Shown: positions 1-5,987 of the stretch, piece after piece
How the letters are laid out: every line of letters starts with the position of its first letter
How positions within the stretch are numbered: position 1 is the stretch's first letter
From: Nitrospirota bacterium
Lineage (GTDB): Bacteria; Nitrospirota; Thermodesulfovibrionia; Thermodesulfovibrionales; Dissulfurispiraceae
Assembly: GCA_013349595.1 (NCBI GenBank)
Contig: DUZI01000231.1
Span: 1-5,992 of the forward strand
Reading direction: 5' to 3'
Length of the DNA: 5,992 bases
Made by a program: the position numbers and the translations under genes
The notes under the pieces: generated by a model
What the model saw: the letters and a program-made list of their open reading frames with translations, nothing else
What the model was told of the DNA's origin: nothing
Databases searched by the model: none

Positions 1-662
1 GGGGAATCTTTTTTAAATGTAAGGACATTGAGCATTCTAAATAGTGATTGGTCATGAAGGTCTTTAAGCATCTGATGGTTTAGTTTTTTTGTCTTTTTTT
101 TCAAAATAGCTGAAACAATAAGAAAACCCTTAAAGATTTTTTTATTTGTGTTAAATGAAAATATAAAAGGCTCAATTCCCTTTTTCAAAAAGTGGTCATT
201 TCTCTGCTGAACTGCCTTCTTTATGGTTATCGTCTTGAATCTACAATCATTTCCTATAAAAGTATCTGCCATAAATTCAATCCATGTATGCTCAAGGTCT
301 ATCTTTTCTTTGGTCAATACCCTATGTGCTACTGTATCCGCTGCAAGATGACACAAAAAACCATACATAAAAGCCTTTTCCGAGGGAGCAGAGGCTTTTT
401 CCATAAGGTTAAAGGCAAAATCCCAGTTGTGTGATTGTTTTTCCTTTGGCATATACTTTTTACCTATTATTATATCTGCCATCAGATTACCATAGAGGAA
501 ATCATGTCTGAAATTGCTGATAATTATCCACACCTCATGGGGGATTAAGGAGCCGTATTTTAAGACCTCACCAGCAAGGTAAGAATGAGTCATAGGTCCC
601 CACGCATAAACTATTTCTGGAAATGCAATAAATAATGAGGTCAAGAATATGTATCTTATCAT
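1..662 (-). CDS. Exported zinc-dependent phospholipase C-like protein (partial, C-terminus beyond the window)
   Basis: The first 220 codons of a gene that runs off the left edge. I translated it by hand on the minus strand. Residues 1-20 are a signal peptide: R3, a hydrophobic core at about residues 4-14, and a VYA cleavage site before W21. There is no lipobox cysteine, so it is not an LspA substrate. The mature protein would begin WGPMTH. The pattern fits the zinc-dependent phospholipase C family (Bacillus cereus PLC, clostridial alpha-toxin), where the mature N-terminal Trp binds zinc. Candidate ligands are W21, H26, D63, H78, H105, D109, H113 (HLAADTVAH), H125 and E129 (HTWIE), a full set of nine in family order. 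The role inferred is hydrolysis of phospholipid or another phosphodiester outside the cytoplasm; the substrate is unknown. The ATG overlaps the pepA stop (ATGA) and has an AAAAGGG ribosome site four bases upstream. No alpha-toxin-like C-terminal domain can be judged from this fragment. Confidence 0.85.
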   Translation of the reverse strand, partial: MIRYIFLTSLFIAFPEIVYAWGPMTHSYLAGEVLKYGSLIPHEVWIIISNFRHDFLYGNLMADIIIGKKYMPKEKQSHNWDFAFNLMEKASAPSEKAFMYGFLCHLAADTVAHRVLTKEKIDLEHTWIEFMADTFIGNDCRFKTITIKKAVQQRNDHFLKKGIEPFIFSFNTNKKIFKGFLIVSAILKKKTKKLNHQMLKDLHDQSLFRMLNVLTFKKDS

Positions 663-2170
663 TTATCCCTTTTGAGCCTTGTTATAAAGTCAATCAATAA
701 TCTCATCCCTGAACCTGATGCACCTTTACTTAAATAGGGTTTGTCTTTTTCAAGCCATGCTGTTGAGGCAATGTCAAGATGAGCCCATGGAGTATTGCCT
801 GCAAAGTGTTTTAGAAAATAACCTGCTGTGAGCATAGCGCCATTTCGCCCTGCACTATTTTTAATGTCTGCAGTGTCGCTCTTGATATACTCATCAAATT
901 CATCGCAAAGTGGCATCTCCCAAACCCTTTCATAGGTCTCATTTCCAGAATCCCTAAGTAGTGTCATAAGTTCATTACTATTTCCCATCATACCAATCAT
1001 TTCATTACCGAAGGTTATTGCACAAGCACCAGTAAGGGTAGCTATGTCTATAACATATTTTGGTTTGTAATATTTTATTCCATAGGTTATAGCATCTGCA
1101 ATAGTCATCCTGCCTTCTGCATCAGTGCTTATAATCTCAACAGTCATCCCATTCATCATCTTTACTACATCGCCTGGTTTATAGGCATTTCCATCAGGCA
1201 TGTTTTCTGTTGCAGGCAAAAGACCGATTACATGAGCATCTAACTGAACCTCAGTAAGAAATTTCATTATACCTATAACCACTGCACCTCCTGCCATATC
1301 ATATCTCATCTTTTCTAATCCCTCAGAGGGTTTTATTGAGATACCACCACTATCAAAGGTAATTGACTTACCAATCAAAACAATAGGTGCAGATTTACCC
1401 TTTTTGTATTCTGCAATGATAAAGGCAGACCTTTCATTTGACCCTTTTGCTACTGACAGAAAACCCTTCATAGCCAGTTTTTCGCAGTCTTTTTCAGTTA
1501 ATAATTTTGTTTTTAAATAGGGAGACTTGATTGACCTTACTTTTTCATATAAAAACAAAGGTGTAACATAATTTGAAGGACTGTTTATCAAATCCCTTGT
1601 TAGTCGTGAAGTCTCAATAATTGAGTATAAATTCTTTGTAAAGACCTCAACCTCTTCATCAAGGATAATAATCTCCTTAAATGCTTTATTACCGTCTATC
1701 TTCGTCTTATAAGTTATGAATTCATAGGTGCTTAATAGCCCACCTTCAAGGAAATAATAAAGTGGTGATTTTGTCATATTTTTTATTTGATTTAAAGGCT
1801 CACTATGAACAGCTAATATCTCAAAAGACTTTTCCTTGGCAAACTTAAAAGTCTTTGCACCAAGCCTCCTTAGTCTTTCTTGAGCAGAGTAAGGGAATGC
1901 AGTGATTGATGAATTTGTTTCATCACAATAGGAAGTTAATTTTCCAAGACCAATAAGAAGTAGTCTCTTGTATGCCCTCTCTGAGAGGTGAAGTAGTGAT
2001 AGTTCACCTTCTTTCCCTTTAAATTCACCTGAATCATGGAGTAGCTTGATAGTTTTTATAGAATTATTCATTTCACTGACAATTTCAATATTCTCAAGGT
2101 CTTCAAAAATTGGCACTATAAGGACATCGGCATTGATTTTATTGATTGATTTATTATTGGTTTTAAACAT
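659..2170 (-). CDS. pepA: Leucyl aminopeptidase (cytosol aminopeptidase, peptidase family M17)
   Basis: A 503-residue cytosolic enzyme, the normal length for family M17. It removes N-terminal residues from peptides using two metal ions, usually as a hexamer. Residues 1 to about 170 are the variable N-terminal domain and about 180-503 the catalytic domain. Expected metal and catalytic residues are visible at K268 (IGKSITFDSGG), D273, K280, D291 (MRYDMAGG), D350, E352 and R354 (STDAEGR). These sit two positions below the E. coli numbering throughout. The family signature NTDAEGRL reads STDAEGRM here, so both outer residues differ while the functional D, E and R are kept. The ATG shares one base with the lspA stop (TAATG), and a strong AAGGGGGAA ribosome site (2175-2183) lies inside the last lspA codons, so this start is firm. 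It is the third gene of the operon. Some PepA proteins also bind DNA; nothing here tests that. Confidence 0.96.
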   Translation of the reverse strand: MFKTNNKSINKINADVLIVPIFEDLENIEIVSEMNNSIKTIKLLHDSGEFKGKEGELSLLHLSERAYKRLLLIGLGKLTSYCDETNSSITAFPYSAQERLRRLGAKTFKFAKEKSFEILAVHSEPLNQIKNMTKSPLYYFLEGGLLSTYEFITYKTKIDGNKAFKEIIILDEEVEVFTKNLYSIIETSRLTRDLINSPSNYVTPLFLYEKVRSIKSPYLKTKLLTEKDCEKLAMKGFLSVAKGSNERSAFIIAEYKKGKSAPIVLIGKSITFDSGGISIKPSEGLEKMRYDMAGGAVVIGIMKFLTEVQLDAHVIGLLPATENMPDGNAYKPGDVVKMMNGMTVEIISTDAEGRMTIADAITYGIKYYKPKYVIDIATLTGACAITFGNEMIGMMGNSNELMTLLRDSGNETYERVWEMPLCDEFDEYIKSDTADIKNSAGRNGAMLTAGYFLKHFAGNTPWAHLDIASTAWLEKDKPYLSKGASGSGMRLLIDFITRLKRDK

Positions 2171-2631
2171 TAACTTCCCCCTTTGTTTTTTACAAAAAAG
2201 ACATTTATTAACATCAATACTATTCCACAGGTCAGGGCGGAATCTGCCACATTAAAAACATACCAATGATACCTGCCTACATAAAAATCAATAAAATCTA
2301 TCACATAACCATATACCAATCGATCAGTCATATTGCCAATAGCACCACCAAGTAGCAAGGAATAAGGTAGGCGATTATCCTTGTCTTTTAATATCATGCA
2401 AGTAATAAACAGGATTGCAAACACAGAAATAGTCACAAAAAAAGTATTGCCAAGAGTTTTAAACATACCAAAGGCAGAGCCAACATTTTCTAAATAGACA
2501 ATATTCAAAAAAGGAGTAACATTTATAACATCTGCAGGGGAGACAAATCTCTTGACTGCTAACTTTGATACTTGATCAACTATATAAACAATGAAGGCTA
2601 TAACAAAGGCTTGATATGGTTTTAAGTTCAT
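2170..2631 (-). CDS. lspA: Lipoprotein signal peptidase (signal peptidase II)
   Basis: An inner-membrane aspartic protease that cuts the signal peptide from diacylglyceryl-modified prolipoproteins just before the lipobox cysteine. It has 153 residues from the chosen ATG, typical for the family, with four hydrophobic segments at about residues 8-26, 62-81, 89-102 and 131-147. Conserved blocks are DQVSK (19-23), NVGSAFG (49-55), GGAIGNMTDR (95-104), VIDFIDF (110-116) and FNVADS (126-131). By comparison with Pseudomonas aeruginosa LspA, the catalytic pair would be D112 and D130. I chose the ATG at 2631 because it overlaps the ileS stop as ATGA and gives a normal N-terminus (MNLKPYQAF). A GTG six codons upstream (2649) is possible but has no well-placed ribosome site. 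Translation is probably coupled to ileS. The ileS-lspA pair is a common bacterial arrangement. Confidence 0.96.
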   Translation of the reverse strand: MNLKPYQAFVIAFIVYIVDQVSKLAVKRFVSPADVINVTPFLNIVYLENVGSAFGMFKTLGNTFFVTISVFAILFITCMILKDKDNRLPYSLLLGGAIGNMTDRLVYGYVIDFIDFYVGRYHWYVFNVADSALTCGIVLMLINVFFVKNKGGS

Positions 2632-5399
2632 AAAACAACAGAATAGCACCTTTCACATAGTTCGGGATAATCCTTAAAGGTGCCAACCTTTTCGCTGTAA
2701 TTCCAACACCTCTCACACTTTTTTCCAGGTGCCTTCTCTACGATTATGAATAGGTTTTCAACCTTTTCTCCCTTAAATGCATTTTGATTGTCTGGCTTTT
2801 TATCTTTTATGATTTCAACCATAGATACTATTAAAAGGTATCTCAAGAAATCCCTCCTCTCATTTAAGAGATTGTAATGATTATCAGGGCAATAGATAAT
2901 GAGTTTTGCCTCAAGGGAATTACCAATAAATTTATCCTGTCTTTTGAGTTCAAGGGCTTTATTTACTTCATCTCTGATCTTTATCAAAACCTCATAATTC
3001 TTCTCAAGGCTTTCATCAATAAAAGACTCATCAGCAGTAGGAAAGGTTGATAGGAAAACACTTTTAGCATCTTTAAAACTTATATATTGCCACATTTCCT
3101 CTGCAGTAAAAGATAGGATAGGTGCTATTAATTTGGTCATTGTTATAAGTACATTGTGTAATACCCATTGGGCTGACCTTCTTTGAGGTGAGTCCTTTTT
3201 AAAAGTGTAGAGCCTGTCCTTTAAAATATCAAGATAAAAAGAACTCATATCATTTACACAAAAGTTATAGAGACTATGATAGATTTCATAAAAGGCAAAC
3301 TTTTCATAAGAATTTGATACCCTTTTAATAAGCATCTGTAACCTTGACATTGCCCATCTGTCTATCTCAAGAAGGTGTTTTCTATAATCCTTTCCATCAA
3401 AGTCATAGGTATTACCGAGCAGGTAACGACCAGTATTTCTGATCTTGCGATAGGCTTCAGTGAGTCTGTTGATAATCTCCTTTGATAGCCTTATATCTTC
3501 TTGATAATCCTCTGCAGAAACCCATAACCTAATTATTTCTGCACCATGATTTTTTATCACCTCTTGAGGGGCAATGACATTACCCATAGATTTAGACATC
3601 TTCTTGCCTTGACCATCTACAGTAAAGCCGTGCGTTAAGACTGTCCTGTATGGTGCTTTGTCTCTTGTTCCTACTGAGGCTAAAAGGGAACTCTGAAACC
3701 AACCCCTATGTTGATCGCTCCCTTCAAGATACATATCTGCAGGCCATTTGAGAATCTTACTGTTTTCAAGGACTGCAGAGTGACTAACACCTGAATCAAA
3801 CCAGACATCAAGTATATCCGTCTCCTTTTTGAAGGTCTTATTTGAACATGTAGGACACTTAAAATTACTACCTAAAAGTTCATCTACTTCAATTTTATAC
3901 CATACATCTGCCCCCTGTTCTGCAAAAAGATCAACAATCTTGCCAAAAAGGGAATCATCATTTACAAAGGCACCACAATTTTCACATGTTAGAAGAGTTA
4001 TAGGGACGCCCCAAGCCCTTTGTCTTGATATACACCAATCGGGTCTTGTCTGAACCATGCCATAAATCCTATCTTTGCCCCAGGCAGGTATCCACCTAAC
4101 ATTATTGATTTCATTGATACAGTTTTGACGAAGATTATTCACATCCATAGATATAAACCACTGGGCAGTTGCCCTGAAAATTACAGGTTTTTTGCATCTC
4201 CAACAATGCGGATAAGAGTGCTTGATCTTCTCTGCACCTATGAGCATATCCTTTGATTTGAGCAAGTCAATTATTGCCTCATTTGCCTTAAAGACAAACT
4301 GACCTTGAAATTGGCTGACTGAAGATGTAAATTTACCACTATCATCTACAGGGGCATAAATATCAAGACCATGTTTAAGACCTACCTCATAGTCATCTTC
4401 ACCGTGTCCAGGCGCTATATGGACAATGCCTGTTCCTTCTCCTATGGAAACAAAATCACCTGAGACTACAATAGACTTTCTATCTATAAAGGGATGTTGA
4501 GCCTTTAAACCAACAAGTTTTTTCCCACTAAAGGCCTTGATTACTGAACCAGTTATAATGCCCTTTTCGTGAATGGATTTTATATTGTCTTCAGCAATAA
4601 TAATAAAGCCTTTTTCTGTATCTAAGAGGGCATAATTGACATCTTCATTGACTGCAAGGGCTAAGTTTGCTGGTAATGTCCAAGGGGTAGTAGTCCAAAT
4701 CAAGATAGATGTTTCATTGTTTGTTTCTAAAAAGTCTGGTTTATCTAAAAGATTAAACTTTACATAAATGGACGGTGATTCTTTTTCATTATATTCTACC
4801 TCTGCCTCTGCAAGGGCAGTGATACATGAAGGACACCAGTGGACAGGTTTTTTACCCTTATAAACAGAGCCTCTCTTTACAAAAACAAAAAAATCTTTTG
4901 CTATTGCCGATTCATATTCATAACTCATTGTCAGATAAGGACTAGACCAGTCGCCAAAGATACCAAGCCTTTTAAAGTCCTCCCTCTGAATTGACATGTA
5001 TTTAAGGGCATATTCACGGCAGAGTTGTCTCTTTTGAAGCTTATCAATAGTATCTTTCTTTTCACCGAGGTTTTTATCAACCTGTAACTCTATTGGTAAT
5101 CCATGACAATCCCAACCAGGAACAAAGGGTGTATAAAAACCTTTCATTGATTTATATTTTACTATGATGTCCTTGAGGACCTTATTTAAGGCATGGCCTA
5201 TGTGGATATTACCATTTGCATATGGTGGACCATCATGAAGTATATAACTTTGTTTGTCTTTATTTTTTTCAAGAATCGATTGGTATATAGACTTTTCATT
5301 CCAATACGTTAATATCTCTGGTTCTTTTTGTGGCAGGTTTGCCTTCATTGGAAAATCTGTCTGTGGTAGATTAAGGGTGTCTTTATAATCTTTAGACAT
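2628..5399 (-). CDS. ileS: Isoleucyl-tRNA synthetase (bacterial type, with C-terminal zinc finger)
   Basis: A class I aminoacyl-tRNA synthetase that charges tRNA-Ile in the cytoplasm and edits mischarged valine; 923 residues, the usual bacterial length. Visible landmarks are HIGH (66-69) in GPPYANGNIHIGH, GWDCHGLPIE (95-104), the editing-domain motifs WTTTPWTLP (235-243) and HIAPGHGEDDY (327-337), WCISRQRAWG (455-464), the DVWFDSG block (531-537) and KMSKS (600-604). A zinc finger with cysteines at 895, 898, 915 and 918 closes the protein. Extra CxxC pairs occur at 189/192, 399/402, 472/475 and 515/518; the last two pairs look like a zinc ribbon inserted before the DVWFDSG block. The ATG at 5399 gives the family-typical start MSKDYKDTLNLP. 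A GTG at 5417 would add six atypical residues. Neither start has a Shine-Dalgarno sequence. It is the first gene of the operon. No T-box leader is seen upstream. Confidence 0.98.
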   Translation of the reverse strand: MSKDYKDTLNLPQTDFPMKANLPQKEPEILTYWNEKSIYQSILEKNKDKQSYILHDGPPYANGNIHIGHALNKVLKDIIVKYKSMKGFYTPFVPGWDCHGLPIELQVDKNLGEKKDTIDKLQKRQLCREYALKYMSIQREDFKRLGIFGDWSSPYLTMSYEYESAIAKDFFVFVKRGSVYKGKKPVHWCPSCITALAEAEVEYNEKESPSIYVKFNLLDKPDFLETNNETSILIWTTTPWTLPANLALAVNEDVNYALLDTEKGFIIIAEDNIKSIHEKGIITGSVIKAFSGKKLVGLKAQHPFIDRKSIVVSGDFVSIGEGTGIVHIAPGHGEDDYEVGLKHGLDIYAPVDDSGKFTSSVSQFQGQFVFKANEAIIDLLKSKDMLIGAEKIKHSYPHCWRCKKPVIFRATAQWFISMDVNNLRQNCINEINNVRWIPAWGKDRIYGMVQTRPDWCISRQRAWGVPITLLTCENCGAFVNDDSLFGKIVDLFAEQGADVWYKIEVDELLGSNFKCPTCSNKTFKKETDILDVWFDSGVSHSAVLENSKILKWPADMYLEGSDQHRGWFQSSLLASVGTRDKAPYRTVLTHGFTVDGQGKKMSKSMGNVIAPQEVIKNHGAEIIRLWVSAEDYQEDIRLSKEIINRLTEAYRKIRNTGRYLLGNTYDFDGKDYRKHLLEIDRWAMSRLQMLIKRVSNSYEKFAFYEIYHSLYNFCVNDMSSFYLDILKDRLYTFKKDSPQRRSAQWVLHNVLITMTKLIAPILSFTAEEMWQYISFKDAKSVFLSTFPTADESFIDESLEKNYEVLIKIRDEVNKALELKRQDKFIGNSLEAKLIIYCPDNHYNLLNERRDFLRYLLIVSMVEIIKDKKPDNQNAFKGEKVENLFIIVEKAPGKKCERCWNYSEKVGTFKDYPELCERCYSVVL

Positions 5400-5408
5400 A
5401 GACAAAGA

Positions 5409-5437
5409 AGTTAACACTCAAAAATAAGTAAAGTCAA
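5409..5437 (-). promoter_or_regulatory. Candidate sigma-70 promoter of the ileS-lspA-pepA-plc operon
   Basis: On the minus strand TTGACT (5437-5432, five of six to the -35 consensus) is followed by a 17-base spacer and TTAACT (5414-5409), a weak -10. A one-base shift gives TG-T-TAACTT, an extended -10 form that keeps the important A and final T. Only nine bases separate the -10 from the ileS ATG, so transcription would start within a few bases of the start codon. The good -35, the ideal spacing and the position support it. The poor -10 is the weak point. Confidence 0.45.
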
Positions 5438-5458
5438 GAAAATTGTTAGTCCGAGATC

Positions 5459-5639
5459 CAGCGATAATGATAAGCCTTTTTCGTTCATGAGCGATGTTTT
5501 GACAGTTCTAATGCTCCTTTCGCTACAGCCACAAAACTCAACCTTTGGGTTCAAACACTTGCGTCTGTTTAACGCTCCAGTCGCAAAGAACTGTTGCCAA
5601 AACATCGCTACTTACTTCAGAGCCCCATCCTTATCGCTG
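5459..5639. repeat. Structured inverted-repeat element, possibly a small non-autonomous mobile or dispersed repeat
   Basis: Two nested pairs of complementary arms bound this 181-base segment. The outer arms are CAGCGATAATGAT (5459-5471) and the complement of 5627-5639 (CAGCGATAAGGAT), 12 of 13 matching. The inner arms are AGCGATGTTTTGACAGTTCT (5490-5509) and 5587-5609; all 20 bases pair, with a three-base bulge (TGC) in the right arm. The 77-base core holds small stems: AACC/GGTT at 5540-5551, GCGT/ACGC at 5561-5575 and TTGCG/CGCAA at 5559-5586. On the minus strand the core also has an imperfect direct repeat, GCGACTGGAGCGTTA (5584-5570) and GCGAAAGGAGCATTA (5523-5509), 12 of 15 matching. The segment is visibly richer in GC than the AT-rich flanks. 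No clear target-site duplication borders it. A structured RNA is an alternative reading. Confidence 0.6.
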
Positions 5640-5798
5640 TATTTGGGTTTTGCTTTATTCTTTATAATGCAATACTTTTTGCTAAAGCTTCTCAAGATTT
5701 CTTTTATAAGGTGTCGTATAAAAATTCCTCACCAACCCTTCCTAATTGATTTTGTTAAGTTCTCAGTTCTATCGCTAATTTTGGGAATAGATTAGAGC

Positions 5799-5827
5799 TT
5801 GACAGATTTTTAAAAATAATATACAAT
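5799..5827 (+). promoter_or_regulatory. Near-consensus sigma-70 promoter reading to the right, out of the window
   Basis: TTGACA (5799-5804) is a perfect -35. It is followed by a 17-base AT-rich spacer and TACAAT (5822-5827), five of six to the -10 consensus. Transcription should start near 5834. The direction is divergent from the ileS operon. The gene it serves lies beyond the right edge, after a leader of at least about 155 bases. Confidence 0.75.
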
Positions 5828-5841
5828 GAGACTTATTCTCA
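5827..5841. promoter_or_regulatory. Fur-like operator overlapping the -10 and start region of the plus-strand promoter
   Basis: TGAGACTTATTCTCA is an inverted repeat of 5-bp arms (TGAGA/TCTCA) centred at 5834. Against the Fur 7-1-7 pattern TGATAATnATTATCA it matches 11 of 14 defined positions. It begins at the last base of the -10 and covers the predicted start, where a repressor would block RNA polymerase. This suggests iron control of the gene to the right. Another dimeric repressor, or chance, remains possible. Confidence 0.45.
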
Positions 5842-5859
5842 ATTTTATCTAAAATCAGC

Positions 5860-5886
5860 GCTTGCTGGCCTAAATGAGCAGCAAGC
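5860..5886 (+). other. Hairpin in the leader of the rightward transcript
   Basis: GCTTGCTG (5860-5867) and CAGCAAGC (5879-5886) form a perfect 8-bp stem around an 11-base loop. It would lie about 25 bases after the predicted start of the rightward RNA. No U-run follows directly, so it is not an ordinary terminator. It may stabilise the 5' end or be part of a regulatory leader. I recognise no known riboswitch. Confidence 0.5.
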
Positions 5887-5930
5887 ATGTCTCAAAGCCT
5901 CTAGTTTTTATGAATGAACATAAGCAGGAT

Positions 5931-5965
5931 TTGAGAGTTTTTTATTTTTAAATTTATTGAGAGTT
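5931..5965. repeat. Short direct repeat TTGAGAGTT, period 26
   Basis: TTGAGAGTT occurs at 5931-5939 and again at 5957-5965 in the leader of the rightward transcript, separated by AT-rich DNA. It might be a pair of binding sites or a coincidence in low-complexity sequence. Confidence 0.35.
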
Positions 5966-5982
5966 AGTCTTAATTTCTTTTT

Positions 5983-5987
5983 AGAGG
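5983..5987 (+). promoter_or_regulatory. Possible ribosome binding site for a gene starting just past the right edge
   Basis: AGAGG lies five bases from the window end, downstream of the plus-strand promoter, with no start codon yet seen. A coding gene would begin within a few bases of the edge. The same bases also resemble the first bases of a 16S rRNA gene, so this call is weak. Confidence 0.3.

Noticed and set aside
192..434. 80-codon plus-strand frame
   Set aside because: It is antisense to the phospholipase-like gene, whose signal peptide and zinc-ligand motifs are clear on the minus strand.
2046..2255. 69-codon plus-strand frame across the lspA/pepA junction
   Set aside because: It is antisense to two well-supported genes and has no ribosome site.
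2629..2649. GTG at 2649 as the lspA start
   Set aside because: The AAAGG upstream touches the GTG and is too close. The ATG at 2631 overlaps the ileS stop as ATGA and gives a family-typical N-terminus.
3829..4053. 74-codon plus-strand frame
   Set aside because: It is the antisense shadow of ileS in a region with conserved synthetase motifs.
5536..5573. Integron attC-like core boxes (ACTCAAC and GTTTAAC)
   Set aside because: The boxes are not at the ends of the inverted repeat and do not pair as attC R and L boxes. Matches this short are expected by chance, and no integrase is present.
5411..5605. 64-codon minus-strand frame starting in the right inner arm and ending just before ileS
   Set aside because: It runs across the core and left arms of the inverted repeat, has no ribosome site and shows no domain. 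The open frame is most simply a by-product of the repeat.
5400..5640. T-box or other tRNA-sensing leader for ileS
   Set aside because: No T-box core such as GGGTGGNACC and no antiterminator/terminator pair is seen. The predicted transcript start also leaves no room for a leader.
5487..5795. 102-codon plus-strand frame across the intergenic region
   Set aside because: It overlaps both inner arms of the inverted repeat, changes composition abruptly, has no ribosome site, and stops just before the strong promoter.
5851..5930. c-di-GMP (GEMM) riboswitch suggested by CAAAGCCTCTAG
   Set aside because: Only a few bases resemble the conserved core; the expected helices and the tetraloop-receptor pairing are absent.
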